DNA of 21,562 nt from Clostridiales bacterium (GTDB lineage: Bacteria; Bacillota; Clostridia; Oscillospirales; Oscillospiraceae). The stretch is from positions 1-21,562 of the forward strand of contig JAHZEF010000007.1 in the NCBI GenBank assembly GCA_019422005.1. The letters run 5' to 3'. The notes below the pieces were generated by a model, which worked only from the letters and a program-made list of their open reading frames with translations, made no database searches and was not told where the DNA came from. Shown in pieces: positions 1 through 7,392 of this stretch. Position 1 is the stretch's first letter, and every line of letters starts with the position of its first letter. The position numbers and the translations under genes were made by a program.

Positions 1-199
<199 letters not shown>

Positions 200-200
200 T

Positions 201-1205
201 TCAATGCACCTCCTCGTAAGAAATCCGGTGTTCCTCCAGATATCCCAGCATCCGGCCGGCAGACAGCGGGTTCTCCGGCAGCTGCAGCAGCATATGCCCG
301 TAGGCCCGGCCGTCGATATCCTTGGTGTCCGCAAACCAGATGTTGACCGGCTCTCCGCAGGCCAGAACCATGTCTGCCACCACCGGCCGGTCCGAGGTCG
401 TGCCGTCAAAGGTGATGCGGTACAGCCGCTCCCTGCCGCCGAAGCGGGCGCCGTTTTCAGCCCGGGGGCTGATGAGCCGGCGGGCCGCGGCAGTCCTGGG
501 ATGGCAGAACACCTCCCCGACTTCTCCGCTCTCCACAATATGGCTCTCGGCAATGATGGCCACCCGGTGGCAGATCTGCTCCACCACCTTCATTTCATGG
601 GTGATCACCACCACCGTCACGCCCAGCTTCCGGTTCAGTTCCTTCAGAAGTTCCAGAATGGACTGCGTTGTGGTGGGATCCAGCGCGGAGGTCGCCTCGT
701 CGCACAGCAGGACCTTGGGATCTGTGGCCAGCGCCCGGGCAATGGCCACCCGCTGCTTCATTCCGCCGGACAGCTGCGCCGGATACGCGCCGGCCCGGTC
801 CCCCAGGCCGACAATCTCCAGAAGCTCCTGCGCCCGCTTTCGGGCCCTGCGCCGCGGCGTACCGGCCAGTTCCAGCGGAAAGGTCACATTGTCCAGCGCC
901 GTCCGCTGCATCAGCAGATGAAAGCCCTGGAAGATCATGCCGATGGTCTGACGGGCCTCGCGCAGCTGCCGCTCCGTCAAACCCGTCAGCTCTCTGCCAT
1001 CCACGATCACCCGCCCCTCCGTGGGGCGTTCCAGCAAATTCATGCAGCGGACCAGCGTGCTCTTTCCGGCGCCGGACAGGCCGATGATGCCGAAGATCTC
1101 CCCGCGGCCGATTTCCAGGTCAATCTGCTCCAGCGCCGTAACTGCGGCTTCGCCGGTTCCAAACCGCTTTGTCATCCCCTGGATCTGAATAATGGGATCG
1201 CGCAT
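201..1205 (-). CDS. metN: MetN, methionine import ABC transporter ATP-binding protein
   Basis: ATPase of the methionine importer, acting on the cytoplasmic face of the membrane with MetI. The 334-residue product has Walker A GLSGAGKS (residues 42-49), a Q-loop at IFQGF (91-95), the ABC signature LSGGMKQR (145-152), Walker B VLLCDEATSALD (165-176) and the switch histidine in VITHEM (200-205). After about residue 255 comes the C-terminal NIL domain that in MetN proteins binds methionine and inhibits transport. The ATG at 1205 was chosen because GGAAGGAG precedes it at normal spacing; an in-frame upstream extension reaches the T-box terminator and is not credible. Length matches the family. The gene lies behind a Met-specifier T-box, which supports methionine rather than another substrate. 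Confidence 0.95.
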   Translation of the reverse strand: MRDPIIQIQGMTKRFGTGEAAVTALEQIDLEIGRGEIFGIIGLSGAGKSTLVRCMNLLERPTEGRVIVDGRELTGLTERQLREARQTIGMIFQGFHLLMQRTALDNVTFPLELAGTPRRRARKRAQELLEIVGLGDRAGAYPAQLSGGMKQRVAIARALATDPKVLLCDEATSALDPTTTQSILELLKELNRKLGVTVVVITHEMKVVEQICHRVAIIAESHIVESGEVGEVFCHPRTAAARRLISPRAENGARFGGRERLYRITFDGTTSDRPVVADMVLACGEPVNIWFADTKDIDGRAYGHMLLQLPENPLSAGRMLGYLEEHRISYEEVH

Positions 1206-1276
1206 GCAAAACGCTCCTTCCATAATTTTGTATACCGCCTCCGGCCGCAGGGCTCCGCCGCCGCCCCGGCTGCCAT

Positions 1277-1305
1277 AAAAAACGCCCCTGATGCCAGACA
1301 TCAAG
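1277..1305 (-). terminator. T-box regulatory terminator upstream of metNI
   Basis: On the minus strand CCTTGATG and CATCAGGG form an 8-bp stem (one G-T pair) around a short loop, followed within two bases by six T residues. It sits just after the T-box sequence and about 70 bases before metN. This is the terminator expected to be replaced by the antiterminator when uncharged tRNA binds. Confidence 0.85.
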
Positions 1306-1559
1306 GACGACAGAACCCTATCGTGGTACCACCTTGCTTCACCGGCCCCTCGCGGCAGCCGGCCTTTGGGCGTACAAGCATACGCCTGCGCGATGACGGG
1401 CGCACCCGTCGCAGCCTATACAGAACCTGTAGTCGGTGCGCGGCTCCGGGACCATGTTCAGCGCGGCCTCCGTACCCCCTCTCACCAGGCAGGGGCTCTC
1501 TTTGACGGCCGTCCGGGCTTACTCTTCTCTTCATTGCCTTTGCGGTGTTATGCAGCTAT
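1277..1559 (-). promoter_or_regulatory. T-box riboswitch, methionine specifier, controlling metNI
   Basis: The minus-strand leader has the standard T-box order. Near the 5' end is GCAATGAAGAGAAGAGTAA, then Stem I with GAGAGCCCC, a GGTGAGAG bulge element, and a specifier region reading GAAC-ATG-GTCCCGGAGC. The ATG at 1455-1453 lies ten bases before GAGC, exactly as the GGC codon does in the Bacillus subtilis glyQS leader as I recall it. The T-box bulge AAGGTGGTACCACG lies at 1335-1322 and the terminator at 1305-1277. Uncharged tRNA-Met should therefore turn on metNI. The specifier assignment rests on this alignment, not on a covariance model. Confidence 0.92.
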
Positions 1560-1565
1560 GGACAC

Positions 1566-1594
1566 AGTATACGTCAGCTTCCGGCCGCCGTCAA
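1566..1594 (-). promoter_or_regulatory. Sigma-A promoter of the met T-box leader
   Basis: On the minus strand TTGACG (1594-1589) and TATACT (1571-1566) are separated by 17 bases, close to the sigma-A consensus. Transcription would start near 1559, just upstream of the first conserved T-box segment. Confidence 0.8.
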
Positions 1595-1602
1595 CTACAA
1601 AT

Positions 1603-1693
1603 TTTGCACAAAACCCCGGAGCTTCCCCGCGCCGCCCCATTCCGGACGCTTTGCACAGCGCCGGCACGCCTTGTGCAAATTCCCTCAGGGAAT
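1603..1693. repeat. TTTGCACA repeats and a 15-bp palindrome between divergent T-box promoters
   Basis: TTTGCACA occurs at 1603-1610 and 1650-1657, and its reverse complement TGTGCAAA at 1672-1679; the latter two form an inverted repeat with a 14-base spacer. Directly adjoining, ATTCCCT-C-AGGGAAT (1679-1693) is a perfect 7+1+7 palindrome. These lie upstream of both divergent promoters and outside both leader RNAs. They look like protein-binding sites, but I cannot name a cognate regulator. No gene is visible in 1595-1756. Confidence 0.45.
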
Positions 1694-1756
1694 CGCCCAA
1701 TCTCCCGGCAGTCATGCGGCATTGTGTACAAAGTTGGGAAAATACGCTGCGCTCCA

Positions 1757-1785
1757 TTGACATTTCCGCTTGGTTCCGCTAAAAT
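1757..1785 (+). promoter_or_regulatory. Strong sigma-A promoter of the Leu T-box operon
   Basis: A perfect TTGACA (1757-1762) and TAAAAT (1780-1785) are separated by 17 bases. Transcription should start near 1792, shortly before the T-box leader. It is divergent from the met promoter. Confidence 0.85.
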
Positions 1786-1791
1786 ACAATC

Positions 1792-2073
1792 AAATTCATA
1801 TGCAAAATGCGCAGAAGGAATTATGTGCGGCGGCTCCGCTTCAGAGAGTCGGCGGGGGGTGTAAGCCGGCGCGGGAAGCCTGTCACAGTCTCATTCCTGA
1901 GCAGAGCGCCTGAACGGACAGTAAGGCGTTCCGGAAGCCCCGTTATCATGGCTGAAAGCTTGACTGAGCTTGAAAACTGAGTGGCTGCGTCCGTCGCGGG
2001 GCAGCAATCAGGGTGGTACCGCGAATGATGGAATTCGTCCCTGAGGCCAATGGACTGGCCTCGGGGATTTTTT
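1792..2073 (+). promoter_or_regulatory. T-box riboswitch, leucine (CTC) specifier
   Basis: The leader contains CAGAGAGTC opening Stem I, the GGTGTAAGCC bulge element, the T-box bulge AGGGTGGTACCGCG (2010-2023) with the downstream antiterminator half, and a terminator at 2038-2073. The specifier region reads GTCTCATTCCTGAGC. Aligned with the B. subtilis glyQS leader as I recall it, in which the codon is followed by AUUCUUGAGC, the specifier is CTC at 1890-1892, which is leucine. If the register were three bases later it would be ATT, isoleucine. Either reading ties the operon to branched-chain amino acid starvation. The downstream aminotransferase agrees. Confidence 0.9.
2038..2073 (+). terminator. 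Regulatory terminator of the Leu T-box
   Basis: TCCCTGAGGCC (2038-2048) pairs with GGCCTCGGGGA (2057-2067) in an 11-bp stem with one G-T pair, followed by six T residues. It lies 52 bases before the first operon gene and would stop transcription when leucyl-tRNA is charged. Confidence 0.88.
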
Positions 2074-2125
2074 GTACCCGCAGCCGGGCAGTATGCCGAT
2101 GAAATTCAGTAAAGGAGTCTACACC

Positions 2126-3538
2126 ATGCGCAAAATACTTGTTTCCGACCTGTCTTTGAAGGCCGCCTCCAGGGCGGAGCAGACCCTCAGCTTCCGCGAG
2201 AAGCTGGAGATCGCCAAGCAGCTGGACCGGGCGCACGCCGCCGTCATTGAAACGCCGCCGATCCAAAACGACCAGGCGGACGCGCTGCTGATCAAGTCCA
2301 TTGCCGCCGCCGCGCAGTACAGTACCGTCTGCGTCCCGGTCGCGCTGTCTGAAAACGGCGTGGCGGAAGCCTGGGAGGCGCTGAAGGCCGCCGCCCGCCC
2401 CCGTCTGCAGGTTTGTGTCCCCATGAGCGTTGTACAGATGGAGTACCTCTGCCACAAAAAGCCCCCCATGGTGCTCTCCATGATTTCCATTCTGGTGCGC
2501 GCGTGCAGGGCGCTGTGCGCCGACGTGGAATTCTGCGCCGACGACGCCACCCGCGCCGCGCCGGATTTCCTGCAGCAGGCCGTCTCCGCGGCCATGGAGG
2601 CCGGCGCGTCCACCGTAACGGTCTGCGACGATGCCGGCACCATGCTGCCGGATGAATTTTCCGCCTTTATCACCGGGCTGTACGACGCTGTACCCGCCCT
2701 CCGTTCCGTCACGCTGGGCGTCCGCTGCAGCAACGAACTGGGAATGGCCGTAGCCTGCGCGGGCGCCGCCATGCTGGCCGGCGCTGATGAAATCAAGGTC
2801 AGCGCAATTTCCGACGAGTATCCCGCCATGGACGCCGCCGCACAGCTGATCCGCCTGCGCGGGGACAGCCTGGGGCTGCGCAGCGACCTGAATGTGACGG
2901 AACTGCAGCGCTGCATCAAGCAGGCCAGATGGATCGCCCATTCCAGACGCAGCAAAACTTCGCCCTTCGACGCCGGCGTCCAGGACGGCGAACATGCCGC
3001 TTCCCTGTACTTAAACAGCTTCGACGACATCGCCGCCGTTTCCAAGGCGGTGAAGAAGCTGGGCTACGATCTGAGCGAAGAGGATCTCTCCAGAGTGTTT
3101 GAAGAGTTCGTGCGCATCGCCCGGCAGAAAAACGTGGGCGCCCGTGAACTGGACGCCATCGTGGCAAGCGCGGCGCTGCAGGTGCCCGCCACGTATCGCC
3201 TGGTCAGCTATGTGATCAACTGCGGCAACGTGATTTCCGCCTCGGCGCATCTGCAGCTGGAGAAGGACGGAAAGCCCCTGGCCGATATCTGCATCGGCGA
3301 CGGGCCGGTGGATGCGGCGTTCCTGGCCATTGAGCAGATCATCGGCCATCACTATGAACTGGATGATTTCCAGATCCAGACGGTCACCGAGGGCCGGGAA
3401 GCCATGGGCTCCGCGCTGGTGAAGCTCCGTTCCAACGGCAGGCTCTATTCGGGCAAGGGCATTTCCACAGATATCATCGGCGCAGCCATCCGCGCCTATC
3501 TCAACGCACTGAACAAAATCGTGTATGAGGAGGCCTGA
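2126..3538 (+). CDS. LeuA-like protein with degenerate active site and intact regulatory domain
   Basis: A 470-residue homologue of 2-isopropylmalate synthase. The TIM-barrel region (about 1-290) keeps family landmarks such as LSFREKLEIAKQLDRA (21-36), EFCADDATR (135-143) and DDAGTMLPDEF (168-178). The catalytic motifs are lost. The N-terminal R-D of DTTLRDGEQ is replaced (DLSLKAASRAEQ, 8-19), the metal-binding HxH is RCS (200-202), and the NGIGERAGN loop reads SAISDEYPA (226-234). The C-terminal allosteric dimer domain (about 355-467) is well kept, with GDGPVDAAF (391-399) and the GKGISTDII segment (443-451). The ATG at 2126 follows AAAGGAG; a longer in-frame start at 2072 lies in the T-box terminator. 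The gene is first behind the Leu T-box and three bases before the next gene. I infer it no longer catalyses the LeuA reaction and may bind leucine or an acyl-CoA as a regulatory or structural subunit, or catalyse something else. Confidence 0.85.
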   Translation: MRKILVSDLSLKAASRAEQTLSFREKLEIAKQLDRAHAAVIETPPIQNDQADALLIKSIAAAAQYSTVCVPVALSENGVAEAWEALKAAARPRLQVCVPMSVVQMEYLCHKKPPMVLSMISILVRACRALCADVEFCADDATRAAPDFLQQAVSAAMEAGASTVTVCDDAGTMLPDEFSAFITGLYDAVPALRSVTLGVRCSNELGMAVACAGAAMLAGADEIKVSAISDEYPAMDAAAQLIRLRGDSLGLRSDLNVTELQRCIKQARWIAHSRRSKTSPFDAGVQDGEHAASLYLNSFDDIAAVSKAVKKLGYDLSEEDLSRVFEEFVRIARQKNVGARELDAIVASAALQVPATYRLVSYVINCGNVISASAHLQLEKDGKPLADICIGDGPVDAAFLAIEQIIGHHYELDDFQIQTVTEGREAMGSALVKLRSNGRLYSGKGISTDIIGAAIRAYLNALNKIVYEEA

Positions 3539-3541
3539 TCC

Positions 3542-6076
3542 ATGAAACTTTCCTTCTCCATCCGCGGCTGGCAGGGCTATTCCTGGGAGGATTTCTGCCG
3601 GGCCGCCTGTCAGATGCGGCTGCAGGGCATCGAGCTTCACGATATCCACGGCGCAGCCTTTGCCCGCAAGGACAGCCCGTTCCACAAATACAACGCCGCC
3701 GGTACCGTCCGGCGCATGTTTGAGCAGAAGCTGCAGATTCCCTGCCTGGATTCCATGGCAGACCTGTCCGACGCCGACAGGCTGCAGGACAACCGGAGCG
3801 AAATCCTCGACTGCATCGAAACCGCGCACAACCTGCGTATCCCCTGCGTCCGCGTCCGCGCCGGCGCCCCTCTGGGAAGCAGCACCGCGCCGGTGATCGC
3901 CTGCCTGGAACAGGTACTGCAGGCTGCGGAGGACCGGCGCGTCACGCTGCTCATCGAAACGGTCAACCTGTTTGCCGACACTGCCGTCCTGCGCGACGTC
4001 CTCAACCATTTCGCCTCCGACGGCCTGGCGGCGCTCTGGGATATGCATCATCCCTGGTGCGACTGCGGCGAGGATCCCGAAACCACCATTACCAATCTGG
4101 GCGCCTATATCCGCCACGTCCATATCAAGGACTCCCGCCAGAACGGGGCGCGCCGCCAGTTTTGTCTCATCGGCGACGGCGACCTTCCCATCAGCCAGAT
4201 GATGCTGGCGCTGTCTTCCGTCAATTACGACGGCTTTATCTCCCTGGAATGGGATCCCCAGTGGATGCTGGAAATCACGGACATGGAGGTCATCTTCTCC
4301 TATTTCGTCAACTATATGAGCCGCTTTGATACGCCCAGCCGCGCCCAGAGCCATCTCTACGACAATGCCCGCCGCGACGGCGGGAAATACGTCTGGAAAA
4401 AAGACGATCTCATCAGCTTGACCTTCCCGCAGGTTCTGGATAAAATGGTGGAAGAGTTCCCGGATCAATACTGCTTCAAGTACACCACGCTGGACTACAC
4501 CCGTACCTACGCCGAATTCCGGGACGACGTGGATCAGTGCGCCCGGGCGCTGGTGGACATGGGCGTCCGTCCCGGCAGCCATGTGGCCGTCTGGTGCACC
4601 AATATCCCCCAGTGGTACATCACCTTCTGGGCCGCCGCCAAAATCGGCGCCGTGCTCGTAACGGTGAATACTGCGTATAAAATCCACGAGGCCGAATATC
4701 TGCTCCGTCAGTCCGACACCCATACGCTGGTGCTGATCGACGGCTGGCGGGACTCCGACTACGCCGGAATCATCAACGAACTGTGCCCGGAACTCAGGGA
4801 TACCCAGCCGGGCCGGCCGCTCCATTCCCGCCGCCTGCCCTTCCTGCGCAATGTGATCACCGTAGGCTTCCGCCAGCCCGGCTGCCTGACCTGGGACGAA
4901 GCCATGGCCCGGGCGGAAAACGTGCCGATCGAGGAAATCCGCCGTCTGGCTGCCGCCGTGGATATTCACGACGTCTGCAACATGCAGTACACTTCCGGCA
5001 CCACCGGCTTCCCCAAGGGCGTCATGCTGACCCATTACAACGTGGTCAACAACGGCAAATACATCGGCGACCATATGGATCTCTCCACTGCCGACCGGAT
5101 GATGATCCAGGTGCCGATGTTCCACTGCTGCGGCATGGTGCTGTCCATGACGGCCTCCATGACCCATGGAACCACCATGTATCCTCTCCCCTATTTTTCC
5201 CCGCGCCCGGCCCTGGCCTGCGTCCATCAGGAGCGCATCACCTGCTTCAACGGCGTGCCAACCATGTTCATCGACATGATGCAGCATGAGGACTTTGCCA
5301 AAACCGATTTCAGCCACATCCGCACCGGAATTATGGCCGGCTCCAACTGCCCGGCGGATCTGATGCGCAAGGCCGCGGATGTGATGAATATGAAGGAGAT
5401 CGTCAGCGTCTATGGCCAGACCGAGGCCAGCCCCGGCTGCACCATGAGCAGTTTCACCGACTCGCTGGAGGTCCGCACCGAAACCGTGGGCAGCGCCTTT
5501 GCCAACGTGGAGTGCAAGGTGGTCGATCCGGACAGCGGCGCGGAGTGCCCCGACGGCGTCAACGGCGAATTCGTGGCCAGGGGCTACAACATCATGAAGG
5601 GTTACTACAAAATGCCCGGCGCCACCGCTGCCGCCATCGACGCCGACGGATGGCTCCACACCGGCGACCTGGCCGCCCGGGACGCCGACGGCAATTACCG
5701 CATCACCGGCCGGCTGAAGGATATGATCATCCGCGGTGGCGAAAACATCTATCCGAAAGAGATCGAGGAATTCATCTACACCTGCCCCAAAGTCCGCGAC
5801 GTACAGGTCATCGGCGTGCCGGATCAGCAGTACGGCGAGGAAATCATGGCCTGCATTATTCTCAAGGACGGCGAAAGCATGACCGAGGCGGAGATGAAGG
5901 ACTTTATCCGCGCCCATATGGCGCGTCACAAGGTTCCGCGCTATATCGACTTTGTGGACAGCTTCCCCATGAACGCCGCAGGCAAAATTCAGAAGTTCAA
6001 AATGCGTGAGGAAGCCGTCAAAAAGCTGCATTTGGATCAGGAGGCCGGCCAGACGGACGGCTCAAGGAAAGGATGA
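3542..6076 (+). CDS. Fusion: xylose-isomerase-like TIM barrel + AMP-forming acyl-CoA synthetase
   Basis: One 844-residue frame with AGGAGG before the ATG at 3542. Residues 1 to about 262 resemble the sugar phosphate isomerase/epimerase (AP endonuclease 2) family. Probable metal ligands are present: E139 in LLIET, D167 and H170 in WDMHH, H194 in HVHIKD, E236 in ISLEW. From about 290 to 830 it is an ANL-family acyl-CoA synthetase: P-loop YTSGTTGFPKG (483-493), YGQTEAS (624-630), GWLHTGD (703-709), the hinge region GRLKD (723-727), and the C-terminal lysine in AGKIQK (813-818). This part should activate a carboxylic acid through an acyl-AMP to an acyl-CoA; FadD-like length and motifs suggest a short to medium or branched acid, but the substrate cannot be read. 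The linker (about 262-290) shows no stop or obvious internal start. It is cotranscribed with the LeuA-like gene and ilvE, so a branched-chain acid is a reasonable guess. Confidence 0.88.
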   Translation: MKLSFSIRGWQGYSWEDFCRAACQMRLQGIELHDIHGAAFARKDSPFHKYNAAGTVRRMFEQKLQIPCLDSMADLSDADRLQDNRSEILDCIETAHNLRIPCVRVRAGAPLGSSTAPVIACLEQVLQAAEDRRVTLLIETVNLFADTAVLRDVLNHFASDGLAALWDMHHPWCDCGEDPETTITNLGAYIRHVHIKDSRQNGARRQFCLIGDGDLPISQMMLALSSVNYDGFISLEWDPQWMLEITDMEVIFSYFVNYMSRFDTPSRAQSHLYDNARRDGGKYVWKKDDLISLTFPQVLDKMVEEFPDQYCFKYTTLDYTRTYAEFRDDVDQCARALVDMGVRPGSHVAVWCTNIPQWYITFWAAAKIGAVLVTVNTAYKIHEAEYLLRQSDTHTLVLIDGWRDSDYAGIINELCPELRDTQPGRPLHSRRLPFLRNVITVGFRQPGCLTWDEAMARAENVPIEEIRRLAAAVDIHDVCNMQYTSGTTGFPKGVMLTHYNVVNNGKYIGDHMDLSTADRMMIQVPMFHCCGMVLSMTASMTHGTTMYPLPYFSPRPALACVHQERITCFNGVPTMFIDMMQHEDFAKTDFSHIRTGIMAGSNCPADLMRKAADVMNMKEIVSVYGQTEASPGCTMSSFTDSLEVRTETVGSAFANVECKVVDPDSGAECPDGVNGEFVARGYNIMKGYYKMPGATAAAIDADGWLHTGDLAARDADGNYRITGRLKDMIIRGGENIYPKEIEEFIYTCPKVRDVQVIGVPDQQYGEEIMACIILKDGESMTEAEMKDFIRAHMARHKVPRYIDFVDSFPMNAAGKIQKFKMREEAVKKLHLDQEAGQTDGSRKG

Positions 6077-6081
6077 TTACC

Positions 6082-7182
6082 ATGAACGCGTTTAAAATCA
6101 CCAAAACCACCCATCCCAAGCCCAAGCCCGACGAGAGCAGGCTGGGCTTCGGCAAATACTACACCGACCACATGCTCCTCATTGATTATACCGCCGGCAT
6201 CGGCTGGCACGACGCGCGCATCGTGCCCTTTGCCAATCTGGAGCTGCATCCGGCGGCAGTGGTGCTGCACTATGGCACCGAGATTTTCGAAGGCCTCAAG
6301 GCATATCGCCGTCCGGACGGCAAAGTGCAGCTGTTCCGGCCGCTGGAGAACGTGCGCCGCATGAACAACTCCGCCCGGCGCATGGCGCTCCCCACCATGG
6401 ATGAGGAACTGGGCCTGGAGGCGCTGCGCACGTTTGTGGAACTGGAGCAGAGCTGGGTCCCCTCCGCCCCCGGTACGTCCCTGTATCTGCGGCCGTTCAT
6501 GATCGCCACAGAGCCCAACCTGGCGCTGCACGCCATCAAGGAGGTTTCCTACGTCCTCATCGCCTCCCCGGTGGCCAGTTACTTTGAAAACGGCCTGACC
6601 CCGGTGAAGATCATGATTGAAGACGAGGACGTCCGCGCAGTCCGCGGCGGTACCGGCGAAGCCAAGTGCGGCGGCAACTACGCCGCCTCCACCCGGGCCG
6701 GCGACCGGGCAGAGGCCAAGGGATACTCCCAGGTGCTGTGGCTGGACGGCGTGGAGCGCAGATACATTGAAGAGGTCGGCGCCATGAATGTGATGTTCAA
6801 AATCGCCGGAGAGGTCATCACGCCGAAGCTCAGCGGTTCCATCCTGCCGGGCATCACCCGCAAGAGCGCCATCGAGCTCCTGGCCAGCCAGGGCATCGCC
6901 GTATCCGAACGCCTGATCAGCATCGACGAGCTTGTCAGCGCCTGCGAGAACGGCACGCTGGAAGAGGCCTGGGGCATCGGCACCGCCGCGATCATCTCCC
7001 CCATCGGCGCGCTGGCCTATCAGGGAAAAGAATATTCCATTCACGGCGGTGAAATCGGGCCTTTCGCCCAGAAGCTGTACGACGATCTGTCCGGCATCCA
7101 GTGGGGCCTGAAAGCGGATTCCATGGGCTGGACATTCCCCATCGATCCCCCGGCTCCCGCCGCCTCCGGCAGCACCAAATAA
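6082..7182 (+). CDS. ilvE: Branched-chain amino acid aminotransferase
   Basis: Fold-type IV PLP enzyme that interconverts leucine, isoleucine and valine with their 2-oxo acids, using glutamate/2-oxoglutarate. The 366-residue product has the BCAT landmarks YGTEIFEGLKAYR (64-76), RPLEN..RMNNSARRM, the Schiff-base lysine in GTGEAKCGGNYAAS (K195), EEVGAMNV (230-237) and a GITRKS phosphate-binding segment. Length fits type II (BCAT2-like) enzymes. I chose the ATG at 6082 because AAGGAAAGG ends nine bases before it. An ATG at 6073 overlaps the stop of the previous gene but lies against the Shine-Dalgarno sequence. It is the last gene of the Leu T-box operon and the best-supported functional anchor for that operon. 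Confidence 0.93.
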   Translation: MNAFKITKTTHPKPKPDESRLGFGKYYTDHMLLIDYTAGIGWHDARIVPFANLELHPAAVVLHYGTEIFEGLKAYRRPDGKVQLFRPLENVRRMNNSARRMALPTMDEELGLEALRTFVELEQSWVPSAPGTSLYLRPFMIATEPNLALHAIKEVSYVLIASPVASYFENGLTPVKIMIEDEDVRAVRGGTGEAKCGGNYAASTRAGDRAEAKGYSQVLWLDGVERRYIEEVGAMNVMFKIAGEVITPKLSGSILPGITRKSAIELLASQGIAVSERLISIDELVSACENGTLEEAWGIGTAAIISPIGALAYQGKEYSIHGGEIGPFAQKLYDDLSGIQWGLKADSMGWTFPIDPPAPAASGSTK

Positions 7183-7232
7183 CCGGACGCGCCGCGGATT
7201 CCCCGCCCGAAAACGGCCGCCGCCGCGCGGTC

Positions 7233-7269
7233 AAAGCCCCCGGTTCCCAGGATGGGAACCGGGGGCTTT
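7233..7269. terminator. Perfect 16-bp hairpin between convergent operons
   Basis: AAAGCCCCCGGTTCCC (7233-7248) pairs perfectly with GGGAACCGGGGGCTTT (7254-7269) around a 5-base loop. The T run is short on both strands (three T). It probably ends the ilvE operon and may also act on the converging minus-strand operon. Confidence 0.75.
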
Positions 7270-7295
7270 GCGCACTGCCTGCGGCCGGGAGGCTC

Positions 7296-7326
7296 CGCCG
7301 GAGCGGGGCATGCGCCCGCTCCGGCG
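7296..7326. repeat. Second GC-rich inverted repeat in the convergent gap
   Basis: CGCCGGAGCGGG (7296-7307) and CCCGCTCCGGCG (7315-7326) form a perfect 12-bp stem with a 7-base loop. No T tract follows on either strand. It lies between the end of the minus-strand dehydrogenase gene and the shared terminator and may protect or help end that transcript. Confidence 0.45.
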
Positions 7327-7392
7327 CGCATGCCGCCTTCCAGCCCGGTTCCGCGCGGGCTTCCCCTTCCGCCCCCCGGCTCCCGGCGCCGC

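Noticed and set aside
3011..6031. A 1006-codon open frame on the minus strand opposite the LeuA-like and fusion genes
   Set aside because: It is the complement of well-supported coding sequence in high-GC DNA, is rich in His/Gly/Asp/Val with no recognisable domain, and has no operon context. It is an antisense shadow.
7183..7392. A small RNA gene in the convergent gap with two strong hairpins
   Set aside because: No promoter is visible in the gap, and the hairpins are adequately explained as ends of the two converging operons.
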